Shown here: one piece after another, positions 37,051 to 46,267 of the stretch
Layout of the letters: each line of letters begins with the position of its first letter
Numbering within the stretch: the first letter of the stretch is position 1
DNA from: Bacillus sp. IITD106
GTDB lineage: Bacteria > Bacillota > Bacilli > Bacillales > Bacillaceae_C
NCBI RefSeq assembly: GCF_019459225.1
Contig: NZ_JAIAZY010000005.1
Coordinates: 89,861 to 153,860, forward strand
Length of the DNA stretch: 64,000 bases
Direction of reading: 5' to 3'
Program-made: the position numbers and the translations under genes
The notes under the pieces: model-generated
What the model saw: only the letters and a program-made list of their open reading frames with translations
Told to the model about the DNA's origin: nothing
Databases searched by the model: none

Positions 37051-38204
37051 TGCGTTAATACTCCCTTGCTATTTACTTTATAGATGGAGCGTCCTGTTAC
37101 TGCAATTTCTTGAAGAACTTTTTGGGTTTCCATTGTTTCTAAACCTAAAAATGTAATAACGGAAGGTAATTCTTCGTTTTTCAGATGACTTAGCATCTGT
37201 AAAGGTGGAAACAAAAGTGATGAAAAAGAAAGAACAGTTAAAAACTCAAAGGCTGCTTGCCTATGTTGTGCCCCAAAGCCTTCTTGCAAATAATAAAAAG
37301 GTGAGCTTCCAAAGGATCTGACATTAACGGCTAAGGAAAAAGGAATCTCTTCCTTTAAGGCGTAATCAATGAGGAATGCTGCTTGGGAAATCATTTCTTC
37401 CAGTCTCGCGTTTATGGAATAACGTTCAGATATATTTAAGATAATCAACCACCCACGTGAAGCAATGGGTGAAAATACTTTCGATTGTAAGGTTTGCATT
37501 TTTGCGCTTGCTTTCCAATGGATATGGTGGAAAGGATCTCCCGCAATATAATCCCGGACTCCAATTGGATGCATCGTATCCACGAATAGAGAAGTTTTGA
37601 CATCTTGCAATCCTTGTTTGTTCTTAATGACAAAATCAGATATATGGACTGGATTTCTTTGCGGATATACGAGAATTTTTGAATTAATTAGATTTTGATA
37701 CGTAAGATCCACATATCCACTTCCATATAAATGTGGGATTCTTACCGCTATCTCCCGTATTTGCGATTTCCCCCTTTTATTGGCAATGACAGGGATCAAT
37801 ATCTCTTTCTCTTCATTTTTCCATATGAAGAAAGGAATATTAATTTCTACGAGCCCGTGATTTATACGATAGGGTAAACCTACTGGGAGAACGGACTGAT
37901 CGAATGTCATGAAAATGCTAGCTTTTAAGATGGGCATCCCTTTATTAATCATTCTTAATTTCCACTTGCATTCATCGTCAATAATGAGAAAGCTTTTTTC
38001 CTTCACATTTACTATATCTAATCCTTTGCCTGCAATTTTAAAATAATACGAATGCAATAGTAAAATAATGAGACAAGAAATAAAGATAAACATGATGAGC
38101 AATAGATTCGCCAAAAAAGCTATAAGAATAAGGAATAATAAAATATATGTTGCATAGTAAAGACCCTTATTAGACGAATTTGAAAAACGATACCACTGAT
38201 TCAT
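37023..38204 (-). CDS. DUF58 protein of second MoxR cluster
   Basis: 393-residue DUF58 protein. Two helices at about 15-50 anchor it in the membrane, unlike the soluble DUF58 protein in the first cluster. The DUF58 signature is HPIGVRDYIAGDPFHHIHWKASAKMQTLQSKVF (around residue 210-245). The start ATG overlaps the MoxR stop by four bases. B. subtilis YeaD is the likely counterpart in a MoxR-DUF58-YebA arrangement. Confidence 0.85.
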   Translation of the reverse strand: MNQWYRFSNSSNKGLYYATYILLFLILIAFLANLLLIMFIFISCLIILLLHSYYFKIAGKGLDIVNVKEKSFLIIDDECKWKLRMINKGMPILKASIFMTFDQSVLPVGLPYRINHGLVEINIPFFIWKNEEKEILIPVIANKRGKSQIREIAVRIPHLYGSGYVDLTYQNLINSKILVYPQRNPVHISDFVIKNKQGLQDVKTSLFVDTMHPIGVRDYIAGDPFHHIHWKASAKMQTLQSKVFSPIASRGWLIILNISERYSINARLEEMISQAAFLIDYALKEEIPFSLAVNVRSFGSSPFYYLQEGFGAQHRQAAFEFLTVLSFSSLLFPPLQMLSHLKNEELPSVITFLGLETMETQKVLQEIAVTGRSIYKVNSKGVLTQWKQKSTAV

Positions 38205-39139
38205 ACTTCAGCCTCTACTGGAACGGGAATTGTTTGTAATATTTCATTAAAAATTTCATCTATCGTTTTTGTAAGCGACGCTTCTATTGTTAATTGGAGT
38301 CTGTGAGCCAACACAGCTTGTGCAACAATCCTAACATCATCAGGAATTACATAATCTCTACCTTTTATAAAAGCTGCACCTTGACTTGCTCGAATAAGTG
38401 CTAACGCGGCTCTCGGACTGGCGCCAATTTCAATTTCGCCATGTTCTCTTGTTTGCCGAATAATGGCAAGTATGTATTTCTCAATATCCTCGTCAACTTT
38501 TACCATTTTAACTTGGGCTCTAAGACTCGAGATTTCGTTTGAAGATAAAATCGCTACAACATTCGTATAAGGATCCGTTTCTCGAAATCTTCTAATCAAA
38601 TCCAATTCTTCTTCGTAACTAGGATATTGAACCGCTACCTTCATAAAAAACCGATCCAATTGTGCCGCTGGAAGAGGAAATGTACCTTGCTGTGTATCAA
38701 CTGGATTTTGTGTAGCGATAACCATAAAAGGCTCTGTCATCTTAATTGTTTCACCATCTATGGTTACTTGTTTTTCTTCCATCACTTCCAATAAGCTTGA
38801 TTGTGTCCTTGGTGTAGCACGATTAATTTCATCAGCCAATAATATGTTCGTCATTACTGGTCCATACCTTAATTCAAAATCCTTCGTCTTCGGATTGAAA
38901 TATTGTATTCCGGTCACATCGCTTGGAAGAACATCTGGTGTAAATTGAATTCTTTTAAACTCGCCATTAATGCTTTTCGCAAACGTTTTTCCTAATAACG
39001 TCTTTCCAGTGCCTGGTACACTTTCTAATAATACATGCCCCCCTTGTAACAGAGAGATAATTAAAAAATCAATTTCTTTTTCTCTTCCGATTAACACTTT
39101 CGATACTTCTTCTTTTAATTTTTGTAGTTTGGTTTGCAA
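38201..39139 (-). CDS. MoxR-family AAA+ ATPase (cluster 2)
   Basis: MoxR AAA+ ATPase, 312 residues. It has Walker A ESVPGTGKT, Walker B NILLADEINRATPRTQSSLLEVMEE and sensor motif FMVIATQNPVDTQQGTFPLPAAQLDRF. I start at a TTG at 39139, seven bases after GGAGAGG; the ATG at 39166 lies upstream of that Shine-Dalgarno and would be read without one. It is clearly different in sequence from the MoxR of the first cluster. First gene of a three-gene operon. Confidence 0.9.
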   Translation of the reverse strand: MQTKLQKLKEEVSKVLIGREKEIDFLIISLLQGGHVLLESVPGTGKTLLGKTFAKSINGEFKRIQFTPDVLPSDVTGIQYFNPKTKDFELRYGPVMTNILLADEINRATPRTQSSLLEVMEEKQVTIDGETIKMTEPFMVIATQNPVDTQQGTFPLPAAQLDRFFMKVAVQYPSYEEELDLIRRFRETDPYTNVVAILSSNEISSLRAQVKMVKVDEDIEKYILAIIRQTREHGEIEIGASPRAALALIRASQGAAFIKGRDYVIPDDVRIVAQAVLAHRLQLTIEASLTKTIDEIFNEILQTIPVPVEAEV

Positions 39140-39242
39140 GGCAATTCCTCTCCTTAATGACAACAATGTAAAATTTCAAAATTTGGCTATTTTTTGTATT
39201 CTTCTTCCATTTATATCATAACTTTATAAATTTGTTTTTCAA

Positions 39243-39270
39243 CTTGCACTTTTATAAAAAATAGTGCAAG
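39243..39270. promoter_or_regulatory. inverted repeat between divergent moxR and ykvS
   Basis: CTTGCACT-N12-AGTGCAAG, a perfect 8-bp inverted repeat with half-sites two helical turns apart. It lies in the 198-base gap between two divergent genes and could be a shared operator. A hairpin role is possible, but there is no adjacent gene end. Confidence 0.4.
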
Positions 39271-39337
39271 ATATTACCAAAAGCGTTTTACACCTTGAAA
39301 TCACACTAGAAATAGATGAAAAAGCAAGGGGGAGTTA

Positions 39338-39532
39338 ATGTTGAAAATCGCTGAAGTTGGTAATATTATTGAATTTAAGGATGGGCTCCAAGGAATTGTC
39401 GAAAAAATAAATGAGAATTCCGTCATTGTAGATCTAACGTATATGGAAAATTATCGTGATTACGATTTAGAAGAAAAAACGGTTGTTAATCATAAAAATT
39501 ATAAAATAATTCAAGAATCAGTAAACGTTTGA
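39338..39532 (+). CDS. ykvS: YkvS family DUF2187 protein
   Basis: Small 64-residue KOW-like beta protein (IAEVGNIIEFKDGLQGIVEKINENSVIVDLTYMENY...EEKTVVNHKNYKII) that matches B. subtilis YkvS nearly throughout. GGGGGAG precedes ATG-TTG. The family probably binds nucleic acid or ribosomes by analogy to KOW domains, but no function is established to my knowledge. Own terminator follows at once. Confidence 0.9.
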   Translation: MLKIAEVGNIIEFKDGLQGIVEKINENSVIVDLTYMENYRDYDLEEKTVVNHKNYKIIQESVNV

Positions 39533-39559
39533 TGCAAGCGATTCCGCTTGCATTTTATT
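39532..39559 (+). terminator. terminator after ykvS
   Basis: ATGCAAGCG-ATTC-CGCTTGCAT followed by TTTATTTT, overlapping the ykvS stop. Confidence 0.88.
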
Positions 39560-39625
39560 TTCGTTTAAGGAATGATTAATAGGGAAATCTTTAGAAATGG
39601 ATGCTATTACATGAAAGGAAACATG

Positions 39626-40237
39626 ATGAAAAGAAACATAATAGACTGGAAGTTAATGATCGGATTTATTTTGGCATTTTTATTAATTTATTTAACGTTT
39701 GAAAGCAATCAAGTATTTTGGTATTTATATACGGCAACGATGTTGTTTTTAATTAGCTTTGCCATTATAAATGAAAAGCTAGACGACGAAGTGTCGACAA
39801 GACAATATATTTCAATTGGCATCCTTTCAGGAGTTGCGCTTTTCTTACTATTTGCAGCTGGGGATTGGATCATTTCTTTTTTACCAAAAACCTTTAGTTC
39901 ACAAGTTTCAAAGCTATATAGTCGTTTTTCGCTTGAATGGATATGGCATTATTTTGTTTTATTTTTTATCGTTATTCCTGGTGAAGAAATTTTTTGGAGA
40001 GGATTCATTTTAAAAAGACTGATGAGAAAAATGAGTAGTGGAAAAGCTATTTTAGCTTCAGCCTTTATAAACGCAATCGCCTTTTCCCTTTCCGGGTATT
40101 ATATCTTAATGATTGCAGCGTTTGTAAGTGGTCTCGTTTGGGGAATCTTATATGTGTGGAAAAGAAGCATGCCTTTATTAATCGTTTCCCATATCGTTTT
40201 TGATTTACTCCTTCTCATCATCTTTCCTCTCTCCTAA
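39626..40237 (+). CDS. CPBP/ABI-family membrane protein
   Basis: 203-residue protein with about six to seven membrane helices from the ATG at 39626, six bases after AAAGGA. The first CPBP motif is present as E120-E-I-F-W-R125 and the last as H189-I-V-F-D193. The second, FxxxH, is absent: the matching helix reads FINAIAFSLSG. CPBP proteins with all motifs are intramembrane proteases of the RCE1 type, so this one may be inactive or use another residue. It is separated from ykvS by a terminator. Confidence 0.82.
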   Translation: MKRNIIDWKLMIGFILAFLLIYLTFESNQVFWYLYTATMLFLISFAIINEKLDDEVSTRQYISIGILSGVALFLLFAAGDWIISFLPKTFSSQVSKLYSRFSLEWIWHYFVLFFIVIPGEEIFWRGFILKRLMRKMSSGKAILASAFINAIAFSLSGYYILMIAAFVSGLVWGILYVWKRSMPLLIVSHIVFDLLLLIIFPLS

Positions 40238-40318
40238 CGAATTAATATCAAATTGTAACATTTTTCTTCAAACATCGTCTAACTTAGCAAAGAGACAGAA
40301 ATTAAGGAGGAAATCATC

Positions 40319-41020
40319 ATGTTGAAAACAGTAAAAATAATCGCTGCCTGCTTTATAGCAATGCTTTTACTAGCTGCATGCGGAACTGGTGGCCGTGATG
40401 CAAACCTAACAAATGGAAACGGTGCAGGTGGGAGCCAAGAAGAGAATAATGCACCAGAAACAGAAGAAAAGAATGCTGATGATCCAGAAAAAGAGAATGG
40501 TGGGACAGAAAAAGATCAGGAACAAAGTGCAGAACAAGAGGATACTTCACAAAAAATAAGATTATTCGAAATGAATATTACGTATGAAGTGAACAAAGAA
40601 AAGAAGGAAGATACTGCTTTCTTACAATCGAGCGATAATCAGGGTTATTCACTTTATATTTTGCCAGAATTTGAGTTGACTGCTGAAGAACCTAATAAAG
40701 ATATCCTTTATTTAAAAGATAATGACCGCCACTTTATGAGGATTGAAATCCTCCCGCCGGAAACAAATATGGATGATGCTGTGGCAACGATCAAAGAACA
40801 ACTAACGGCCGTTAATTCTGAAGTTACACAACTAGAAGCGAAAAACGCTCAATGGCTGGAAAATGCACAAATTTATCAAGCAGAAAAAGATGATGACATC
40901 GTTACAGCCTATTTATTAAAAAAAGATGATCTACTCCTTAAGTTAACAGTCTTTACAACAAAAGAGCAAAACTATTTAGACCCATTCTTAAAAATGGCAG
41001 AAACAATTGAAAAGAAATAA
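40319..41020 (+). CDS. lipoprotein of unknown function
   Basis: 233 residues. The signal peptide ends with lipobox LLAAC at about residue 20-21, so the mature protein is lipid-anchored. A Glu/Asp/Asn/Gly-rich linker (about 25-80) precedes a beta-rich domain (about 85-233) with YSLYILPEFELT and DNDRHFMRIEILPP. GGAGG lies eight bases before the ATG. I do not recognise the family. The acidic linker is common in spore-former lipoproteins. Confidence 0.85.
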   Translation: MLKTVKIIAACFIAMLLLAACGTGGRDANLTNGNGAGGSQEENNAPETEEKNADDPEKENGGTEKDQEQSAEQEDTSQKIRLFEMNITYEVNKEKKEDTAFLQSSDNQGYSLYILPEFELTAEEPNKDILYLKDNDRHFMRIEILPPETNMDDAVATIKEQLTAVNSEVTQLEAKNAQWLENAQIYQAEKDDDIVTAYLLKKDDLLLKLTVFTTKEQNYLDPFLKMAETIEKK

Positions 41021-41025
41021 TGAAG

Positions 41026-41053
41026 GCGGCTATTCGTTTAGCCGCTTTTTTTT
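41026..41053 (+). terminator. terminator after lipoprotein gene
   Basis: GCGGCTA-TTCGTT-TAGCCGC followed by eight T. It overlaps the 3' end of ykvI on the other strand. Confidence 0.9.
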
Positions 41054-42081
41054 GTTCCAGGCTTTAACCAAAGGATGAACAAAAATATTAAACTGACGTA
41101 TCCAAAAAAAGGATATAAGATGCCGAGCAATTCACCGTAATTTACCCTGCTGATCACATAGACAAAAACAATGACTCCTCCGTGTATCCAAAGACTTCCT
41201 ACAGAAATGTAGCGACTTATTTGCCGCTCCAATCCGTACATATTGCCAATCAATGAAGTAAAAATCTCACCATATATAATAAGTAAATAGATGAAATAAA
41301 TACTGCTGGCAGCACTTTTTACAATAAAAGCCATCGGAATCTCAAAAAGCATTGGATTTGGAAGGGAAGTTAAAATAATATGACTAGAAATTAAAATAAT
41401 AGTTAAAATTGCTCCTCCAATCCACCCTCCAAGTTTAACAATCGCTTTCTCATTAATTTCAACTGCAATAGGTACAAGAACAGCCTGGGCAAGAGCGAGG
41501 TTAAATGCAGCATAAGAAAAAGCGGCAATGATTGCTTTAACACTAATAAAACCTTCTGGATTATGCAGTAGCGAAGCAAGTAGTTGGCTGCTTTCAATCG
41601 TTTTAGATAAAAGAAAGAGATTAAAAAAAATTAACATAGGGACAACAAAAGTATTAACTGCAAATAACCCTTTTACACCTACCGCCATAACAATTAAGGC
41701 TAGAGCAATGGTGGCAATAGATCCAATCGAATGAGAAACGCCAAGCTGTTCTGTAAATAATGCTTCAGCTCCTGAGAGCATGACCGCGCAAACTCCTATT
41801 AACATAATCATCGTAAATACATTCATGATTTTTGATAAAATAGGACCAAATAAATATTCATTAAATTGCTCAAATGAAGAAGCTTGAAGATCAATCGCTT
41901 TAATCATAATCTTCGTCCCGAGAAATACAAATAAATAGCCTGCTATTAAAATGGATATAAAACCCCAAAAACGATATTGAGTAAAAAACTCAACGATTTC
42001 TCTACCAGTTGCGAATCCAGCACCAATAACGGTACCTACATATACTGCAGCCACTTGTAAAGCGCCTGTCCATTTTTTCAA
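41038..42081 (-). CDS. ykvI: YkvI family membrane transporter
   Basis: 347-residue membrane protein with about ten helices, starting KKWTGALQVAAVYVGTVIGAGFATGREI. The GTVIGAGFATG motif in the first helix is like the unwound helix of APC/LeuT-fold transporters. I start at the TTG at 42081, seven bases after GAGGGG; the frame remains open to a TTG six codons earlier that overlaps this site. Length equals my memory of B. subtilis YkvI. Substrate unknown. Confidence 0.85.
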   Translation of the reverse strand: MKKWTGALQVAAVYVGTVIGAGFATGREIVEFFTQYRFWGFISILIAGYLFVFLGTKIMIKAIDLQASSFEQFNEYLFGPILSKIMNVFTMIMLIGVCAVMLSGAEALFTEQLGVSHSIGSIATIALALIVMAVGVKGLFAVNTFVVPMLIFFNLFLLSKTIESSQLLASLLHNPEGFISVKAIIAAFSYAAFNLALAQAVLVPIAVEINEKAIVKLGGWIGGAILTIILISSHIILTSLPNPMLFEIPMAFIVKSAASSIYFIYLLIIYGEIFTSLIGNMYGLERQISRYISVGSLWIHGGVIVFVYVISRVNYGELLGILYPFFGYVSLIFLFILWLKPGTKKSG

Positions 42082-42167
42082 TGCATTGCCCCTCTTCAAC
42101 TATTTTTTTGCCCTTTTAAACCATATGTAAGCGAACGAAAAAAAATCAAAAAAATATTTTAAAAAAC

Positions 42168-42196
42168 TTGAAAGTCAAAAAAGGTCAGTGTATAAT
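42168..42196 (+). promoter_or_regulatory. clpE: sigma-A promoter of clpE
   Basis: TTGAAA and TATAAT with a 17-base spacer. CtsR box 1 covers the region between the two hexamers, so bound CtsR would block RNA polymerase. Confidence 0.85.
42171..42190 (+). promoter_or_regulatory. CtsR box 1
   Basis: AGTCAAAAAAGGTCAG, a tandem heptad like the CtsR operator (GGTCAAANANRGTCAAA), lying in the promoter spacer. Confidence 0.85.
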
Positions 42197-42206
42197 GTAA
42201 ACAGAA

Positions 42207-42223
42207 GGTCAAAATAGGTCAAT
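42207..42223 (+). promoter_or_regulatory. CtsR box 2
   Basis: GGTCAAAATAGGTCAAT, 15 of the usual 16 specified bases, downstream of the -10. Confidence 0.9.
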
Positions 42224-42257
42224 GAATCCTATTCCGACTTTTTATTTTTAACCAATT

Positions 42258-42274
42258 GGTCAAAGTTAGTCAAA
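42258..42274 (+). promoter_or_regulatory. CtsR box 3
   Basis: GGTCAAAGTTAGTCAAA, close to consensus, about 24 bases before the clpE ATG. Confidence 0.88.
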
Positions 42275-42297
42275 ATCAAATTGGAGGTTTGATATTC

Positions 42298-44412
42298 ATG
42301 TTATGCACTAAATGTCAAAAAAATCATGCAAACATTCAACTCCACTTAAATATGAATGGTCATAAACAAACCTTACATTTATGTTCTGAATGCTATGCAA
42401 TAGAAAAAGAAAAACTACATGCTTCTATGCAAGGTCCAAGTGGATTTGAAGATTTGTTCAAAGGTTTTTCAATGCCAGAAAATCAATTTAATAAAGTAAA
42501 AACAAAAACTTCTAATAGAAAAAATGGATTTCTAGATCAATTTGGTCGAAATCTTAATGATGCTGCGAACGCTGGTCTTATCGATCCCGTCATTGGACGT
42601 GAAAAAGAAATTGAAAGAGTCATTGAAATCTTAAACCGCAGGAATAAAAATAATCCTGTCTTAATTGGGGAGCCTGGTGTTGGTAAAACGGCCATTGCTG
42701 AAGGACTTGCCCTAAAAATAATTGAAAAAGACGTTCCTGCAAAACTAAGGAATAAAGAAGTTTATCTCCTTGATGTTGCTTCTCTTGTAGCGAATACAGG
42801 TATCCGTGGACAATTTGAGGAAAGAATGAAGCAGCTCATCAACGAATTACAAGAACGCAAAAATATCCTATTATTCATAGATGAAATTCATCTTATTGTC
42901 GGTGCAGGTTCTGCAGAGGGTTCAATGGATGCCGGCAATATTTTGAAACCAGCTCTTGCAAGAGGAGAACTTCAAGTAATCGGGGCAACTACATTAAAAG
43001 AATATAGACAAATCGAAAAAGATGCTGCCCTTGAGAGACGTTTTCAACCTGTCCAAGTAGGTGAACCTTCAATCGATAAAACGATTGAAATCCTACAAGG
43101 CTTAAAAGAAAAATATGAAAACTATCACCAAGTCGCATACAGTGACGCTGCAATCAAAGCCTGCGTGGAACTTTCAAGTAGATATATCCAAGATCGTTAT
43201 CTACCAGACAAAGCAATCGATCTAATGGATGAAGCAGGATCGAAAATAAATTTAGCAATGAAATCGCCAAAATATGAAGATGTACAACAACGAATGGCCG
43301 AAATTGAACAAGAAAAACAAGCGGCACTATCTGAAGAAAATTATGAATTAGCTGCTAAACTTCGTGATGAAGAATTAAGTCTTGAAAAATCTCTAAACGA
43401 TCATTCGGAAAATGACAAGCCTATCGTTGAAGTTAGTGATATCCAATATATTGTGGAATCAAAAACCGGCATTCCTGTTGGAAAACTTCAAAGCGATGAA
43501 CAGCTAAAAATGAAGCATCTTGAAGAAAATCTTGCTAAAAAAGTGATTGGTCAAGAAGAAGCTGTTAAAAAAGTCGCCAAAGCGATACGTCGCAGCAGAG
43601 CAGGATTAAAAGCTAAAAACCGTCCGATTGGCTCCTTCTTATTTGTCGGTCCAACAGGTGTAGGTAAAACAGAATTGACAAAAAGTTTAGCTGAAGAGCT
43701 ATTTGGAACAAAAGACGCCTTAATTCGTCTCGATATGAGTGAATACATGGAAAAACATAGTGTATCTAAATTAATCGGCTCTCCTCCTGGCTATGTGGGC
43801 CATGAAGAAGCTGGTCAATTAACTGAAAAAGTGCGCAGAAATCCTTATAGCATTATTCTTTTGGATGAAATCGAAAAAGCGCATCCCGACGTACAGCATA
43901 TGTTCCTGCAAATTTTAGAGGATGGACGTCTTACTGATAGCCAAGGAAGAACAGTCAGCTTTAAAGATACTGTGATTATTATGACAAGTAATGCTGGAAC
44001 TAGCGGAGCAAAGCAAATCCAAGTTGGTTTTGGTAAAAGCGATGTTATGAAAGAAACAAATATTCTTGACTCACTCGGTTCTTTCTTTAAGCCAGAGTTC
44101 TTAAACCGCTTTGACAGTATCATTGAATTTAATAAACTTGAAAAAAATCATTTACTATCTATCGTTCAATTACTACTAAATGAGCTTGAGCAAAACTTGG
44201 CTGAACAAGAAATGAGTCTTGAAGTAACGGATGAAGTAAAAGAGAAATTAGTTGAACTAGGGTACCATCCAAACTTTGGTGCACGTGCCCTTCGCAGGGT
44301 CATCCAAGAGCAATTGGAAGACAATATTGCCGATCATATCCTTGACCATCCAGAAGAAAAGAACTTAAAAGCAGTAATAAGAGATAATGATATTACTTTA
44401 ATTGCACGATAA
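42298..44412 (+). CDS. clpE: ClpE ATPase
   Basis: Hsp100/Clp AAA+ unfoldase that works with ClpP in heat and protein stress, 704 residues from the ATG at 42298 (GGAGG ten bases ahead; an earlier GTG/ATG lies in the operator region). ClpE-type zinc finger: C3, C6, C29, C32. AAA-1 has GEPGVGKT, a UVR-like linker contains [17 protein letters not shown]-2 has GPTGVGKT and Walker [13 protein letters not shown]. subtilis ClpE is 699 residues. Three CtsR boxes ahead mean strong repression at normal temperature. Confidence 0.97.
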   Translation: MLCTKCQKNHANIQLHLNMNGHKQTLHLCSECYAIEKEKLHASMQGPSGFEDLFKGFSMPENQFNKVKTKTSNRKNGFLDQFGRNLNDAANAGLIDPVIGREKEIERVIEILNRRNKNNPVLIGEPGVGKTAIAEGLALKIIEKDVPAKLRNKEVYLLDVASLVANTGIRGQFEERMKQLINELQERKNILLFIDEIHLIVGAGSAEGSMDAGNILKPALARGELQVIGATTLKEYRQIEKDAALERRFQPVQVGEPSIDKTIEILQGLKEKYENYHQVAYSDAAIKACVELSSRYIQDRYLPDKAIDLMDEAGSKINLAMKSPKYEDVQQRMAEIEQEKQAALSEENYELAAKLRDEELSLEKSLNDHSENDKPIVEVSDIQYIVESKTGIPVGKLQSDEQLKMKHLEENLAKKVIGQEEAVKKVAKAIRRSRAGLKAKNRPIGSFLFVGPTGVGKTELTKSLAEELFGTKDALIRLDMSEYMEKHSVSKLIGSPPGYVGHEEAGQLTEKVRRNPYSIILLDEIEKAHPDVQHMFLQILEDGRLTDSQGRTVSFKDTVIIMTSNAGTSGAKQIQVGFGKSDVMKETNILDSLGSFFKPEFLNRFDSIIEFNKLEKNHLLSIVQLLLNELEQNLAEQEMSLEVTDEVKEKLVELGYHPNFGARALRRVIQEQLEDNIADHILDHPEEKNLKAVIRDNDITLIAR

Positions 44413-44422
44413 TAAAATCAAA

Positions 44423-44459
44423 AAGCTGTCCAAACCTAAATGGTTCGGATAGCTTTTTT
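44423..44459 (+). terminator. terminator after clpE
   Basis: AAGCTGTCCAAACC and GGTTCGGATAGCTT pair over 14 positions with two G-U pairs, followed by TTTTT. Confidence 0.9.
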
Positions 44460-44461
44460 GT

Positions 44462-45256
44462 TTATAACAAAGTTTCGGCTCCATCAATATAGATTTCAGA
44501 GCCAGATATATGGCTGGATGCATCGGAAGCCAGAAAATGAATGAGATTGGCGACTTGTTCTGGTTGACCGGGTTGATCTTCCAGCGGGTAGCTTCCTTCA
44601 GGGTATTCCACTGGTATTTGCACCTTTTTAAGTTTTTCTTCGTTTGGATGTGTATTTTCTCCGATATTCGTTTCAATTGCACCTGGACAAATAATATTTA
44701 CACGGATTTTATATTTTGCTAATTCCAGAGCGGCCATTTTTCCAAAGGCCATTTGTCCTGCCTTTGAACTGCTATATGCTGACATACCAATTCCAGAAAA
44801 TTTGCGGTTGCCATTAACAGAACTCGTAATAATGATACTTCCTCCATCTTTTTTTAAATGAGGAATTGCATACTTTACAGTTAAAAATGTACTTTTTAAA
44901 TTGGTTGAGATTGTTTGATCCCAATCCTCTGGTGCAAAGTCCTCTATTGGTGTAACAACCCCATTTATTCCTGCGTTAGCAAACACAATATCGAGACGTC
45001 CAAATTCTGAAACTACTTGATTAACGGAGCTTTCGACCCGATCTGGATCAGATAAATCAACATCCATTATGATCGCCTTTCCGCCAAATTGTTCAATTTC
45101 TTGTTTTATCTTTTCTGCCCTCTCTTCTTTTAGGTCAAGAAGTCCAACAGATGCACCAGATTTTGCAAGCTTAATAGCCGATGCTGCACCTATACCAGAA
45201 GCGGCACCTGTTACGATAGCCACCCTATCATTTAAAGACATTAATGAATCTTCCAA
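44462..45256 (-). CDS. SDR family oxidoreductase
   Basis: Short-chain dehydrogenase, 264 residues. NAD-binding TGAASGIGAASA, NAG motif ANAGING, catalytic S in ITSSVNGN, and Y-x-x-x-K as YSSSK are all present, so it should be active. The start is TTG at 45256, eight bases after AAGGAGG; the ATG five codons later has no Shine-Dalgarno. Neighbours are a SMP-30-type lactonase and a sugar isomerase, so a sugar or sugar-acid substrate is plausible, but each gene may have its own transcript. Confidence 0.9.
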   Translation of the reverse strand: MEDSLMSLNDRVAIVTGAASGIGAASAIKLAKSGASVGLLDLKEERAEKIKQEIEQFGGKAIIMDVDLSDPDRVESSVNQVVSEFGRLDIVFANAGINGVVTPIEDFAPEDWDQTISTNLKSTFLTVKYAIPHLKKDGGSIIITSSVNGNRKFSGIGMSAYSSSKAGQMAFGKMAALELAKYKIRVNIICPGAIETNIGENTHPNEEKLKKVQIPVEYPEGSYPLEDQPGQPEQVANLIHFLASDASSHISGSEIYIDGAETLL

Positions 45257-45316
45257 AAGGTAAACCTCCTTCTATTTTCTTTTGGACAGTTTACCCACTT
45301 TCAATCATTCTAGTCT

Positions 45317-46198
45317 TTAATTTCCGTACTTATATGTGACTGATCCTTTTACATTCGTTTTTACTCTAAATAGCCCACCTGTATGAGGATACTCATTCAA
45401 TGTTTCTTGATCCAAGCCTGTTCTAGCAGTTGTTATATATAATTCGTTCATATTCTCACCGCCAAAAACGCAAGACGTTACTTGCGGTGCAGGAATTGGA
45501 ATAGAATCCAGCAATTCACCAGTATTCGGATTCCATTTTGTTACACGATATCCGCCCCAATGTGCTACCCAAATATTTCCTTCCACATCAGATGTCATTC
45601 CGTCCGGTACTCCGATACCATCTGGGATATGAACAGCAACACGTCGATTTGAAATTTCACCTGTTTCCAGATTGTAATCAAATGCAGCTACTTGCTTCGT
45701 AGGTGTATCAATATAATACATAGTCGAAAAATCAGGATTCCACGCAATACCATTGGAACAAGTTATATTATCCAATACCTTCTTGACATGCCCATTTGGA
45801 TCAAGTACATATAAGTTCCCTTTTCCTTTTTCACCATCATAAGGCATTGTTCCCGCCCAAAACCTTCCTTTAGGGTCGCATTTTCCGTCATTAAATCGAT
45901 TATTTGGCAAATGCGCTTCTGGATCCGAAATCGCTGTCAATTTCTCTGAAGGTAAGTCAATTTGATAAAACCCACTTTGAAGAACTGCAATGAGTCCTCC
46001 GTTCTTTTTCGGTACGACCGCTCCAATATGCTCATCTAATTGAATTTTTCCCGTTTGTCCCGACAAAGGTTCATATATATGAATACATTTTCCAAGAATA
46101 TCAACCCAATATAAAACGTTAGAATCTCCGTCCCAGGAAGGCCCTTCCCCAAGTTCAGCCTTTATATCTAGAATTAATTCAACTTCAAAGCTCATCAT
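45317..46198 (-). CDS. SMP-30/gluconolactonase family protein
   Basis: Six-bladed beta-propeller of the SMP-30/LRE family, 293 residues. Metal ligands expected of the family are visible: E18 in LGEGPSWD, N and D in NRFNDGKCDPKGRFWAGTM, N in CSNGIAWNPD and D in GVPDGMTSDVEG. Members hydrolyse sugar-acid lactones with a divalent metal. GGAGG lies seven bases ahead of ATG-ATG. It probably acts in the same pathway as the SDR at 44462. Confidence 0.92.
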   Translation of the reverse strand: MMSFEVELILDIKAELGEGPSWDGDSNVLYWVDILGKCIHIYEPLSGQTGKIQLDEHIGAVVPKKNGGLIAVLQSGFYQIDLPSEKLTAISDPEAHLPNNRFNDGKCDPKGRFWAGTMPYDGEKGKGNLYVLDPNGHVKKVLDNITCSNGIAWNPDFSTMYYIDTPTKQVAAFDYNLETGEISNRRVAVHIPDGIGVPDGMTSDVEGNIWVAHWGGYRVTKWNPNTGELLDSIPIPAPQVTSCVFGGENMNELYITTARTGLDQETLNEYPHTGGLFRVKTNVKGSVTYKYGN

Positions 46199-46222
46199 TC
46201 TTCAACCTCCAATATGTAATTA

Positions 46223-46258
46223 TGAAAAAGCTCCGACTAAAAATAATCGGAGTTTTTT
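46223..46258 (-). terminator. terminator after sugar isomerase gene
   Basis: On the minus strand AACTCCGATTA-TTTT-TAGTCGGAG is followed by CTTTTTC. It separates the isomerase from the lactonase gene. Confidence 0.85.
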
Positions 46259-46267
46259 ACGGGAAGC

